From the NCBI RefSeq assembly GCF_004126535.1, contig NZ_PPCV01000012.1, forward strand, positions 1 through 64,000: a stretch of 64,000 bases of DNA, written 5' to 3'. Under the pieces are notes generated by a model. It had not been told where the DNA came from, did no database searches, and saw only the letters and a program-made list of their open reading frames with translations. This document shows positions 27,126 through 35,548 of this stretch, in pieces. The translations under genes and the position numbers were made by a program. Source of the stretch: Propioniciclava flava. GTDB taxonomy: Bacteria > Actinomycetota > Actinomycetes > Propionibacteriales > Propionibacteriaceae. The stretch's first letter is position 1. Each line of letters opens with the position of its first letter.

Positions 27126-27862
27126 ATGACCAGCACGACGAGAGCCGGACGTCCCGGGTTCCGACGTCGCCATGAAGCCCGAACGGGGTGGATGTTCCTG
27201 GCCCCCTTCGTCGTGCTGTTCCTGGTGTGCTTCGTGGCACCCATCGTGGTCAGCGTCCGCGAAGCGCTGTTCAAGCAGGTGCCCGCCGGTGGCGGTCTTA
27301 CGGCGGCGGCCAGGTGATCGACCAGTTCGTCGGCCTCGAGAACATCCTCCAGGTGCTGTCGCTGCCTGCGCTGTGGTCGGGCCTGGGCCGGGTGGTGGCC
27401 TTTGGCTCGGTGGACTTCTTCGCTCCCGGGGTGATGCTCGGCTCGATGGCCAACATGACCACGTGGACGTTCACCGGGTACAACATGCTCATCTTCTTGG
27501 CGGCACTCCAGGCGATTCCCCGCGACATCTACGAGGCGGCCCGCATCGATGGGGCCTCCGACTGGCGGATCATCTGGTCGATCAAGATCCCCCTGGTGGC
27601 CCCGGCTGCGTTGCTGGCGATCCTGCTGTCGATCATCGGCACCGTCCAACTGTTCAACGAACCCACGGTGCTGGCCACCGTGAACCCGTGGATGGGCAAC
27701 GACTACACGCCGATGATGCTGGCCTACAACGCCGCTCGCGGCCTCACGAGCCCGGGTGGCGGAGGGATCGCGTCAGCGGTCTCGCTCGTCATGGCGGTCT
27801 TCGCCGGCGTCTTGGCCGGTGCGTATGCCCTCCTGCAATCGACCATGAATCGATCGAGGTGA
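27126..27862 (+). pseudogene. Sugar ABC permease 1 (MalF type), frameshift and internal deletion
   Basis: The N-terminus (GWMFLAPFVVLFLVCFVAPIVVSV) is read from ATG 27126. The frame is lost at 27298-27299, where one T seems missing (GGGL then YGGGQ). The rest continues in another frame with a normal EAA loop (IYEAARIDGASDWRIIWSIKIPL). In addition, GLGRVVAFGSV joins directly to DFFAPGVMLGSMANM, so about 70 residues holding two or so helices are absent compared with the usual 300-residue size. Two independent kinds of lesion make this a real pseudogene unless the assembly is wrong here. Confidence 0.85.
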
Positions 27863-27866
27863 ATCG

Positions 27867-28718
27867 ATGAGTTCTCGCCCTGGGGTCATCCGTACCCCGC
27901 TGACGACCCGGACGCTCACCTGGACGGTCTTGATCGTGGCGACTGTCTACTTTCTCGGACCGGTGTACTGAGTGATCATTTCGGCCACCAAGAGCAACCC
28001 CGATCTGGTCACCACACCGGGGCTCCTGCCCGCCGGAAACAACATCGTCGCGAACTACACCACGGTGATGGAGTGGACGCAGTTCCAGTTTTGGCGGTGG
28101 GTCGCGAACTCGGTGGGTTACTCGCTCGTGGCCGGGTTGGTCGGCACGCTGCTCTCCGTCGCCGCGGGCTACGGGCTAGCCAAGTTCGCCGTCCCCGGAG
28201 GACGCATCGTGCAAGGAGCTGTGCTAGCCGGACTGCTTTTCCCGATCGCTTTGCTGACCGTGCCGCTGTACCTCATGTTCCATGGGCTGGGCCTGGTGAA
28301 CACGGTCTGGGCGGTGATCATCCCTTCCTGTGTCAGCCCGTTTGGCGTGTTCTTGGGTCGGATTTATGTCGAGGCGTCTGTCCCCGACGAACTGCTGGAA
28401 GCGGCGCGTCTGGATGGGGCTTCTGAATTGCGCACCTTCTTTTCCGTGGTGCTGCGCCTCCTCGCCCCGGCCATGGTGACGATCTTCCTCTTCATCTTCG
28501 TGGCGACGTGGAACAATTTCCTTTTGCCTTTGATGATGCTGAACTCGACCGAGTTGAAACCCGTGACGGTGGGCCTGTACGGGATGATGAGCTACTTCAA
28601 CCCCCAATATGGGGCCGTCTTGCAAGGCGCTCTGCTTGGGGTGTTGCCGCTGGTGGCGCTGTTTTTGGGATTGCAGCGGTATTGGCAGGCCGGTCTGGCC
28701 AGCGGCGCCGTCAAATAG
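27867..28718 (+). pseudogene. Sugar ABC permease 2 (MalG type), in-frame stop
   Basis: From ATG 27867 the frame reads an N-terminal helix ending FLGPVY, then TGA at 27969-27971, then VIISATKSNPDL and a complete MalG-type permease with the EAA loop LLEAARLDGASELRTFF. Relatives have Trp at this point (PVYWVIISATK), so a TGG to TGA change at codon 35 truncates the protein. Otherwise it is full length (283 residues). Internal re-start would lose the first helix. Confidence 0.88.
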
Positions 28719-28729
28719 GCGCACGGCAA

Positions 28730-28771
28730 CAGTGATGGGGGCGGCCCCCGCAGGAGCCGCCCCCATCACTG
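28730..28771. terminator. Strong bidirectional terminator
   Basis: A perfect 16-bp stem (28730-28745 with 28756-28771, CAGTGATGGGGGCGGC) and a 10-nt loop lie between the convergent permease 2 and protoglobin genes. The T-tract is weak on both sides. Confidence 0.8.
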
Positions 28772-28799
28772 TGGCGCAGAGGGGATCTGAAGCCTGAGC

Positions 28800-29393
28800 T
28801 CAGTTCCCGACCTCCTGGCGGGCGCCCACGAGGGCTTCCTCGATCTCTGCGTCGCGCAGGCGTGCCAGCAAAGCCTCCGGCATGCCAGCGACCTCGAACA
28901 GGGCGGAGCTGACGGCATGGTCGTAGCCCCACGTGATGACCGAACCAGTCATCCCCGCGACGCGGCGGAAAGCCTCGGCTACCTGGTGCGCCTCCTCGGG
29001 AGGCAGGCCAAGCCGACCCTGGTTCGCGGCGACAAAGTCGGCCACGAACTCGGCCATCGCCAGCATCATCGGGTTGGTGACCCGGCGGATCACGTGGATC
29101 AGACCCACCATGGCCATCCACGACCAGTAGTTGTCGTCGATGGGGCCGCGGACGGTACGCGTCCACCAATCCACCAGCGTCTGCTCGCGCATGGGGCGCT
29201 CACCCTCGCCGAACACGGCCTCGGTCGGCTCGTGGCCGTACAAGGTGTCGTAGAACGCCTGCACGATCTCCGGGCCCAGGGCGAGCAACTCGTCGGCGTG
29301 CGCCGCGATGACAGACGCCTGCTCGGGGGTCACCCGGATGGCAGGCGGCGTCTGCTCGATCGCCTGGCGGGCGATCTCATGCATGGGATCCAT
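28800..29393 (-). CDS. Protoglobin-domain protein
   Basis: The 197-residue single-domain protein fits the protoglobin/globin-sensor fold: helices with EIVQAFYDTLYGHEPTEAVF, WWTRTVRGPIDDNYWSWMAMVG and then HVIRRV, whose histidine (LIHVIRRVTNP) is the likely proximal haem ligand. Protoglobins bind O2, CO or NO. No output domain is attached, so it would act through a partner. It follows the roadblock gene by 2 bp on the same strand and is surely co-expressed with it. Confidence 0.8.
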   Translation of the reverse strand: MDPMHEIARQAIEQTPPAIRVTPEQASVIAAHADELLALGPEIVQAFYDTLYGHEPTEAVFGEGERPMREQTLVDWWTRTVRGPIDDNYWSWMAMVGLIHVIRRVTNPMMLAMAEFVADFVAANQGRLGLPPEEAHQVAEAFRRVAGMTGSVITWGYDHAVSSALFEVAGMPEALLARLRDAEIEEALVGARQEVGN

Positions 29394-29395
29394 CG

Positions 29396-29788
29396 TCAGG
29401 CCTGCCCGAGGATCTGCTTGATGTCGACGGCGGCAACGCGCGCTTCCAGGCGCATCAGGCCAAGGTTGGAATCGATCGGGCCAGACAGCACCAAGACGGC
29501 GTCCTGCCCGGCGGCGTAGACCACCAGGTAGCCGTTGTCGCCACGGATCACGGCCTCGGCCAGGCCACCCAGGTTGGTGCGCTCGGTGATGCGCTTGCCC
29601 AAGCCCAAGGCGGTGGCGGACATGGCGGCCACGCGCTCGGCTTCGGCGTCCGGGAAATCATGGGCCACGGCGAGGCCGTCGACCGAGGCGATCATGACGC
29701 CGTGCAACTCGGGAATCGCCCGGTGCATGGCAGAGATGATGCGTTGCAATTCCATCGATTTGCTGGCTTGATGCTGCGCTACAGACAT
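29396..29788 (-). CDS. Roadblock/LC7-domain protein
   Basis: The 130-residue protein carries the roadblock fold: HRAIPELHGVMIASVDGLAVAHD, AATALGLGKRITE-like SATALGLGKRITERT, and GNGYLVVYAAG-like DNGYLVVYAAGQDAVLVL. Roadblock proteins regulate small Ras-like GTPases, in actinobacteria usually inside conservons with a kinase, DUF742 and a GTPase. None of these is present here. The ATG at 29788 has a G-rich ribosome site; the frame is open upstream without similarity. It is first in a pair with the protoglobin gene. Confidence 0.85.
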   Translation of the reverse strand: MSVAQHQASKSMELQRIISAMHRAIPELHGVMIASVDGLAVAHDFPDAEAERVAAMSATALGLGKRITERTNLGGLAEAVIRGDNGYLVVYAAGQDAVLVLSGPIDSNLGLMRLEARVAAVDIKQILGQA

Positions 29789-29983
29789 GTTATTGAAGCC
29801 CCCCGCTTCGTGAAGTAGTGCTGGTGTTGGAAAATACTGTTGATCGGCGACCATGTTGCCAGCGCCGCGCCGAAGATGCACCTTCGCGTCACGTCAAGGT
29901 CGAGGCCTGCTGGTTGCCACCATCCCTGAGAAGGGTATCGGTGCAGCACTTGATAGTATACCGGCCGGGGGGAGGTAACGGAC
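29789..29983. promoter_or_regulatory. Divergent promoter region
   Basis: This 195-bp gap lies between the roadblock gene (minus) and the BON-OmpA gene (plus). On the plus strand TGATAGTATA (29951-29960) looks like an extended -10 box, and GGAGG (29971-29975) is the ribosome site for the OmpA gene. No clear inverted repeat was found. Confidence 0.4.
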
Positions 29984-30706
29984 ATGTCCGGAATTGCTAG
30001 GAAGGGCGCTGCTCTCGGTGCCACGATTGGCCTAGTCGCTGCGCTCGTTCCCGGAACCGCGTGGGTCGCCGAAGGTATTCGTTCGACCATCCGTGGCGAA
30101 GCGACGAATAGGCTCGAGTCGGCATCCATCGGCGCCTATGTCGAGGTGGTGGGCCGCGACGTCACATTAAGTGGCGCTGACAAGGCCACATTGGAGCGCG
30201 CGCGCGACGCTGTGCGCACCGTGCCGGGCCTGGGTGAGGTGACGCTGGTCCCGCAGCCGGACACGCTTCCCACGGCAACCCCGACGCCGACCCCGTCAGC
30301 GACGAAGGGCACGCCCCGACCCACCGCGTCTCCCACACCGACGCCGACCCCGTCCGGGCCGCTCCCGAGCGTCAATGCGATCTTGTTCCCGGGGTCGAGT
30401 GCGAAACTCCCTGCCTCGGCTGTTCCCGAGGTGGAGCGGCTGGTCGCACTCCTGCGGTCCCGTCCCGACGCCCGCGTCACGCTGGCGGGGCACACCGACA
30501 GCGGACGGACCCAGAACGTTCGCGTGGCGCTGGGCCAGGAGCGCGCGGACGCCGTGGCGCAGGCGCTTGTGCAGCGGGGGATCCCGGCATCCCGCATCAC
30601 CACGACGAGCGAGGCGGATCGTCTGCCTGTGGCCTCGAACGCCTCGGCCGAGGGCCGGGCACAGAACCGACGCGTGAGCGTCACGTTGTCCTCGGGCAAC
30701 GGCTGA
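29984..30706 (+). CDS. Exported BON-OmpA family protein
   Basis: The 240-residue protein has an N-terminal signal/anchor (GATIGLVAALVPGTAWVAEG), a BON-like segment (VEVVGRDVTLSGADKATLERAR), a Thr/Pro linker and an OmpA C-terminal domain (FPGSSAKLPASAVPEVERL, LAGHTDSGRTQNVRVALGQ, SEGRAQNRRV-like AEGRAQNRRVSVTL) that binds peptidoglycan. The BON plus OmpA order recalls mycobacterial ArfA/OmpATb, without implying that function. It starts an operon with the coiled-coil protein 19 bp downstream. Confidence 0.85.
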   Translation: MSGIARKGAALGATIGLVAALVPGTAWVAEGIRSTIRGEATNRLESASIGAYVEVVGRDVTLSGADKATLERARDAVRTVPGLGEVTLVPQPDTLPTATPTPTPSATKGTPRPTASPTPTPTPSGPLPSVNAILFPGSSAKLPASAVPEVERLVALLRSRPDARVTLAGHTDSGRTQNVRVALGQERADAVAQALVQRGIPASRITTTSEADRLPVASNASAEGRAQNRRVSVTLSSGNG

Positions 30707-30725
30707 GCTGGATGGAGACACATTA

Positions 30726-32402
30726 ATGCTGGATGCTCTCGGGCTCGTGTGGGGGCAGGTCGCGATCGTGGTGGCTATTGCAGCGCTGTGCGCAGGGTTG
30801 CTTGGCTGGCTGATCGGTTCGCGGCGCTCGCACACCACGTCCCGTACCACCCCCACTGCACCCACAGCAGCTACCTCGGCCACGGCCACCCCGGCGCCGG
30901 ACCACTCGGCAACGAGCGAGCCGACGCGCCCCGAGGTGGGTTCCCACTCGGCCCCGCAGGCCGGGTGGACGCCGGTCGTCGCGTCCGCCGCGGCGGTGCC
31001 AGCGGCGGCGCCTGCCGCAGAGCGGCTTTCCGTGCCGGTTGAGCCAGACGCTGAGCCGGAGCCGGTCGAGCCCGACGCCCAGCCGGAGCCGGTGGAGCCC
31101 TTGGGTGAGCCGACCGTTGCCTGGGCGCCGTTCACCCACGCCCCCGCGCAGGGGGACTCCGAGCCGGAAGAGACGATCGTCTTGACGCATTCGGCGTGGG
31201 AGGAAGCCGCGTCCGCTTTCGCGGCACCCGCTGAGGAGGAGGCCGCCGCATCGCCTCCCGCACCGCCGTCGGCCCACGACGAACTTCTTCGCGAGACGGA
31301 TGGGGGGCTGCGCCCGGTGCCCGGCTACCTCTCCGATGCGCCCGAGACGTGGTTCGCTGAGGAAGAGATCGTGTTGGCGCCGTCGGTGGCTCCCGCCGAG
31401 CTTGAGGATGCGCTCACGCTGGAGGAGGCCTCCGCCTGGGATGCCCGCGAGGTTTCTGAGGACGCAACCGCGTCCGTGTCCGAGGAGCCAGCGCGACCGG
31501 CTGGCGGCTCGCTGCGGGACAACTCTGATCCGGAAGCGTGGTTCGTCGAACATCCCCTCCCGGTTCCCGCAGCCCCTCCGGTGCCGGGCGTCGAGGAGGC
31601 GGCACACGCCGAGGAGGACGCCGTCTTGACGCTGCCCGCCTCCACACCGGATGAGGTGTCGGACGCCCAGGAGGAGGCGAGTTCCTCCGATGCGGGGGAC
31701 GCCGACCCTGGAGTCGACGAGGGCGCAAGCCTTGAGAACCACGAGGGCGCCAGCCCCGAGAGCGACGAAGGTGCCAGCCCTGAGGAACACGAGGGCGACG
31801 ACCCCGAGGAGCACGAAGGCGGTAGCCCCGAGAACGAGGATGGTGGCAGCTCTCACGGGGGCGCCGACGCCGCCGTCCCCGTCGTGGCCGTCGCGGGCGC
31901 AGGGTTGATCGGTGCGGCGCTCCAGGAGCCCGACGCGGTTCCTGCCGAGCCCGAGGGGGCTCTCGTCGAGCCCGACGCTGCTTCTCCTGAACCCGACGTT
32001 GCGACTACCGATCTCGGCACGAGTGATGCTGAGCCGGAGGGGAGCGCTGAAGGCTCCGACGTGAGCGCGGATGAGCCGGAGGTGAACGCCGTGAGCGACG
32101 CCACCGAGCGCGAGCGTCAGTCGCGCGAGGCGGCGGAGCAGGAAGTCGCGGACCTGCGACGCCAGTTGCTCGCCATGGAACGCGAACTGGCGCGACTGGA
32201 GGGCGGCGCAGTGAGCGCCTGGGACGCGACGGTCCCGCACCTGGAACAGCGCATCGAACAACTGCAGCACGACAACGCTGAACTGCAGTCGTCCTTGCGG
32301 CACGCGCTCGACGACCTGCAGGCGAGCGCGACCGAAGTCGGCTCCCTTCGTCACACCCTCAGCGAACAGCGGACCCTCCTCGATAACGGTGACCGACCAT
32401 GA
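30726..32402 (+). CDS. Acidic, membrane-anchored coiled-coil protein
   Basis: The 558-residue protein has one N-terminal helix (VAIVVAIAALCAGLLGWLIGS), then about 420 residues very rich in Glu, Asp, Ala and Pro that are probably disordered. The C-terminal 90 residues form a coiled coil (QEVADLRRQLLAMERELARL, HLEQRIEQLQHDNAELQSSL). Tandem EGASPE-type units occur around residues 335-380. The function is unknown; the layout suits a scaffold linking membrane and cytoplasmic partners. The stop overlaps the ATPase start by ATGA, so the two products are made together. Confidence 0.75.
   Translation: MLDALGLVWGQVAIVVAIAALCAGLLGWLIGSRRSHTTSRTTPTAPTAATSATATPAPDHSATSEPTRPEVGSHSAPQAGWTPVVASAAAVPAAAPAAERLSVPVEPDAEPEPVEPDAQPEPVEPLGEPTVAWAPFTHAPAQGDSEPEETIVLTHSAWEEAASAFAAPAEEEAAASPPAPPSAHDELLRETDGGLRPVPGYLSDAPETWFAEEEIVLAPSVAPAELEDALTLEEASAWDAREVSEDATASVSEEPARPAGGSLRDNSDPEAWFVEHPLPVPAAPPVPGVEEAAHAEEDAVLTLPASTPDEVSDAQEEASSSDAGDADPGVDEGASLENHEGASPESDEGASPEEHEGDDPEEHEGGSPENEDGGSSHGGADAAVPVVAVAGAGLIGAALQEPDAVPAEPEGALVEPDAASPEPDVATTDLGTSDAEPEGSAEGSDVSADEPEVNAVSDATERERQSREAAEQEVADLRRQLLAMERELARLEGGAVSAWDATVPHLEQRIEQLQHDNAELQSSLRHALDDLQASATEVGSLRHTLSEQRTLLDNGDRP
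31720..31850 (+). repeat. Tandem acidic-repeat coding tract
   Basis: Within the coiled-coil gene, units of about 30 bp encode variants of (D/H)EGASPE(S/E)(D/H), repeated four to five times. This may vary in length between strains. Confidence 0.65.
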
Positions 32403-33862
32403 CGACCCTTGCGATGGATGCGCCCGACTACCCGATCGCCATCGAAGGCGTCACGAAGTCGTTTGGCGGCGTCGAAGTCCTGCGCGGCGTTGACCTGGAA
32501 CTGCGCCCCGGCGAGATCATGGGCCTGGTCGGCCGCAACGGTGTGGGTAAGTCCACGCTCGCCGCCGTCCTGGCAGGATCGCTGACGGCGGATGCCGGCA
32601 GCGCTCACTACGCTGGCGCTGCTCTGGAACCCTGGCAGGTCAGCATCATCGAGCAGCAACTCCGCCTGGACCCGACCCTGAACGTGGCCGAGGCCATGTT
32701 CCGGCAGTCCGATGTGCAGCACCTCCCGGAAGCAGAGGTGATGGCCGCCGCGAGGCGTGCGCTCATCGAAGCCGGTAGCGCCTTGGACCCGGAGGATCGC
32801 CTGGGTGATCTCCAAGAGTCTGATCGGCGGCTGGTGGAGGTGGTGCGCCTGCTGGCGGACCCGCGTCAACTCATGATCATCGACGAGGTGAGCACGACCT
32901 TCAACGCGCGCGAGACCGAAGATCTGCGGTTCGCGGCACGCCGGGCTACGGGCGGGCACCGCTCCATCTTGTTCATCACGCACCGGCTCGACGAGGCCCT
33001 GGACCTGTGCGATCGCATCGCGGTCATGCGCGATGGGAAGGTCGTTGAGGTCGTCAGTTCGTTGACCGCGACCACCGAGTCCCTCAGCGAGGCCATGTTC
33101 GGCCGCGTCGTCACCCTGCGGCCGCGGAGCGCCCCCGTGAGCGCGACGAGCCTGCTGTCGGTGACGGGCCTGGATGTCGGGGGTGAGCAACCGGTGTCCT
33201 TCGACCTCCACGAGGGAGAGGTTCTGGGGCTGTGCGGAGCCCGCGACTCCGGCGTGAGCGAACTCGTCCATGCCCTCACCGGGGACACACCACTGCCGGT
33301 GGCGGGGATCACCCTGGAGGGCGAGGCCGTCACCTTGGCGTCCCCGTGGGACGCCTCCCGGTTACGGATCGGCGTCCTGGCCGGTGCGGCTGACCGCGGC
33401 AGCGACACCTATTTCGCGCGCAACCTGATGATGCTCGATGATCCCGCCCAGGAGGATTACGACGCCCAGGTGGAGGACACGGCAGCGATCCTGGTTGCCT
33501 TCCGTGAGGCCGATGAGCAGGCTAGCCGCCTGTTCAACCGCCCGGCATTGTCGGTGGGGCAGCGACGCTGGCGTGAGCTGCGCGAACTCGCCGCTGAGCA
33601 CTCGCGGATGCTCATCTTGATCGAGCCGACGCGGGGGATGGACCTGTCCGCCCGTGAAGAGTTCACGGCCCTCCTGAACGAGGTGACGGGCCGTGGCGTC
33701 GGTGTCCTCGTCCTCGCCTCAGACGAGTCGGAACTCCTGCTGCTCAGCGATCGGATCTTGGTGCTCGCTCACCAGCAGGTCGCGGCCGAATGGAACCCGA
33801 TCGACGTCACGGTCGAACAACTCGCCGAGGTGACTCGCGGGGAGTGGCCGCCAACACGGTGA
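32399..33862 (+). CDS. Double ABC ATPase, RbsA-like but degenerate
   Basis: The 487-residue protein has two ABC domains in the order of ribose/xylose importers. Domain 1 has a good Walker A (GLVGRNGVGKST) and Walker B (LMIIDEVS), but its signature reads LQESDRRLVEVV instead of LSGGQ-like. Domain 2 has a degraded P-loop (CGARDSGVSE), signature LSVGQRRWRELREL and LILIEPTRGMD. No permease or sugar-binding gene is near; it is coupled to the coiled-coil membrane protein instead. It may be a repurposed, non-transport ATPase. It could also serve a permease elsewhere. Confidence 0.85.
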   Translation: MTTLAMDAPDYPIAIEGVTKSFGGVEVLRGVDLELRPGEIMGLVGRNGVGKSTLAAVLAGSLTADAGSAHYAGAALEPWQVSIIEQQLRLDPTLNVAEAMFRQSDVQHLPEAEVMAAARRALIEAGSALDPEDRLGDLQESDRRLVEVVRLLADPRQLMIIDEVSTTFNARETEDLRFAARRATGGHRSILFITHRLDEALDLCDRIAVMRDGKVVEVVSSLTATTESLSEAMFGRVVTLRPRSAPVSATSLLSVTGLDVGGEQPVSFDLHEGEVLGLCGARDSGVSELVHALTGDTPLPVAGITLEGEAVTLASPWDASRLRIGVLAGAADRGSDTYFARNLMMLDDPAQEDYDAQVEDTAAILVAFREADEQASRLFNRPALSVGQRRWRELRELAAEHSRMLILIEPTRGMDLSAREEFTALLNEVTGRGVGVLVLASDESELLLLSDRILVLAHQQVAAEWNPIDVTVEQLAEVTRGEWPPTR

Positions 33863-33918
33863 TGCGGACGCGCGAAGCCGTCCCGTGATCGTCGGCGGCA
33901 TGACCTAGGGTTGCCACC

Positions 33919-34656
33919 ATGGGGGCTGCGCGTGAGGGGGACGCCGCGACGCGACGGTCGGGCTGGTGGCCCGCCTTCGTGGCGCTCCTGCTCGTGGTGA
34001 CGGTGGCGGGCGTATGGGCCGTCCAGCAGGGCGGATCACGACCATCACGAGGCGCGGAGGTCGCCCCGGGGGCCTCCCCGTCGCCGTCCATCCCACCGAT
34101 CGCCCGGCAGCAGGTGTGGACGTCCGATACCCGCTCCTCGGGCACCTACCTTCTCAACACGGTGACGGCAGCGCCGCAGCTTCCGGCGCCCGCCACCCTC
34201 AGGTACGTGGTGAAGGTGGAGGACACCGTCTCGGTGGCCCCCGACGAGGCGGCTGCCGAGATTCAACGCACGCTGGATGATCCGCGCGGCTGGGCCGGGT
34301 ACGGCAAGCGCAACTTTGCGTTGGTCGCCGACGAGTCCAAGGCCGGGGTGGTGATCTATGTGGCCTCGCCGTCCACGACCCACGACCTGTGCAAGGCCGC
34401 TGACGTCGGGTTCGCGTGGAGTTGCAGCGATCGCACGCGCATCGTGCTCAACGCCGATCGGTGGCGATTCATGACGCCCACCTACGACGACCTGGGCGCC
34501 TACCGTTCCTACCTGGTGAACCACGAGATGGGCCGGGTGTTGGGTCAGGGGGTGGCCATCTGCGCCAAGCCCGGCGCGAAGGCTCCGGTCATGATGCAGC
34601 AGGGCGCCGACCTGGGGGGCTGTCTGCCGAATGCGTGGCCGCGCGACGCAGACTGA
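33919..34656 (+). CDS. DUF3152 exported protein with altered metal site
   Basis: The 245-residue protein has an N-terminal membrane anchor (WWPAFVALLLVVTVAGVWAVQ), a linker and a DUF3152 domain (RYVVKVED through VMMQQGADLGGC). DUF3152 proteins resemble zinc metalloproteases with an HExGHxLGH site. Here the motif reads NHEMGRVLGQ, so two of the three expected histidines are Arg and Gln. It is probably catalytically inactive, if the family is enzymatic at all. It is a separate transcription unit downstream of the ATPase. Confidence 0.82.
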   Translation: MGAAREGDAATRRSGWWPAFVALLLVVTVAGVWAVQQGGSRPSRGAEVAPGASPSPSIPPIARQQVWTSDTRSSGTYLLNTVTAAPQLPAPATLRYVVKVEDTVSVAPDEAAAEIQRTLDDPRGWAGYGKRNFALVADESKAGVVIYVASPSTTHDLCKAADVGFAWSCSDRTRIVLNADRWRFMTPTYDDLGAYRSYLVNHEMGRVLGQGVAICAKPGAKAPVMMQQGADLGGCLPNAWPRDAD

Positions 34657-34686
34657 AGCGTCGTCGGCGTGCTTTAGGCTCGCAGG

Positions 34687-35493
34687 GTGATCACCATCTT
34701 GTCGCCCGCCAAGTCCTTGGATTTCACGTCGAAGCCTGCGACGCGTGTCTTCACACAACCCCGACTGGTGGCGGAGTCGAGCCACCTCATCGACGCGTTG
34801 CGCCAGCTCAGCGTCTCCGAGGTGGCGGGTCTCATGCGCATCTCCGACGAATTGGCCGCGCTGAACGTGCAGCGCTACGCCGACTTCACGACGCCCTTCA
34901 CGCGACAGAACGCCCGGCAGGCGATCCTCACGTTCGACGGGGACGTCTACCAGGGGCTTGACGCACCCGCGACGTTCACGACCCGGGACTACACGGAGGC
35001 ACAAAAGACCGTGCGCATCCTGTCGGGGCTGTACGGGGTGCTGCGTCCGCTGGATCTCATGCAGCCCTATCGCCTGGAGATGGGCATCCGGCTGCGCACT
35101 CAGCGCGGCCCCTCGCTGTACGCGTACTGGGGTGACATCCCGACCCGGCTCCTCGCCGAGGATGTGGCCGCATCGCCCGGGTCGCGCGTTGTGGTCAATC
35201 TCGCCTCGGAGGAGTACTCCTCAGTGGTGCGCCCCCGCGAGCTAGGCGTCCCCTTGGTCAGCCCGCGTTTCCTGGACACCGACGCGCGCGGACGCCGCAG
35301 CATCGTGTCGTTTTATGCCAAGCGGGCCCGCGGCGCGATGGCGGCCTGGATCGTGCGGGAGCGCATCCATTCGCGGGCCAAGCTCGCGGGGTTCACGGGG
35401 CTGGGGTACCGCTTCGACGCAGCCGCCAGCACCGGAGATGCGCCCGCATTCGTGCGGAGCTTCGAGGACCGGCCCCTGCCCGCATCAGCCTAA
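34687..35493 (+). CDS. yaaA: Peroxide stress protein YaaA family
   Basis: The 268-residue protein begins ITILSPAKSLDF and contains LYGVLRPLDLMQPYRLEMG, NLASEEYSSVV and FYAKRARGAMAAWIV, all hallmark blocks of the YaaA/DUF328 family. In E. coli YaaA lowers free iron during peroxide stress; it binds DNA and has an HhH-like fold. The GTG at 34687 starts the canonical N-terminus. It is monocistronic. Confidence 0.93.
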   Translation: MITILSPAKSLDFTSKPATRVFTQPRLVAESSHLIDALRQLSVSEVAGLMRISDELAALNVQRYADFTTPFTRQNARQAILTFDGDVYQGLDAPATFTTRDYTEAQKTVRILSGLYGVLRPLDLMQPYRLEMGIRLRTQRGPSLYAYWGDIPTRLLAEDVAASPGSRVVVNLASEEYSSVVRPRELGVPLVSPRFLDTDARGRRSIVSFYAKRARGAMAAWIVRERIHSRAKLAGFTGLGYRFDAAASTGDAPAFVRSFEDRPLPASA

Positions 35494-35548
35494 GGAGCGC
35501 ACAGCCGCCGCAGGCCTGAAGGTGTGAACCGCGTCGCGTTGCCGCGCG

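Noticed and set aside
27969-27971. TGA read as tryptophan or selenocysteine
   Set aside because: No SECIS-like hairpin was seen, TGA is a normal stop in many genes here, and the surrounding operon is decayed.
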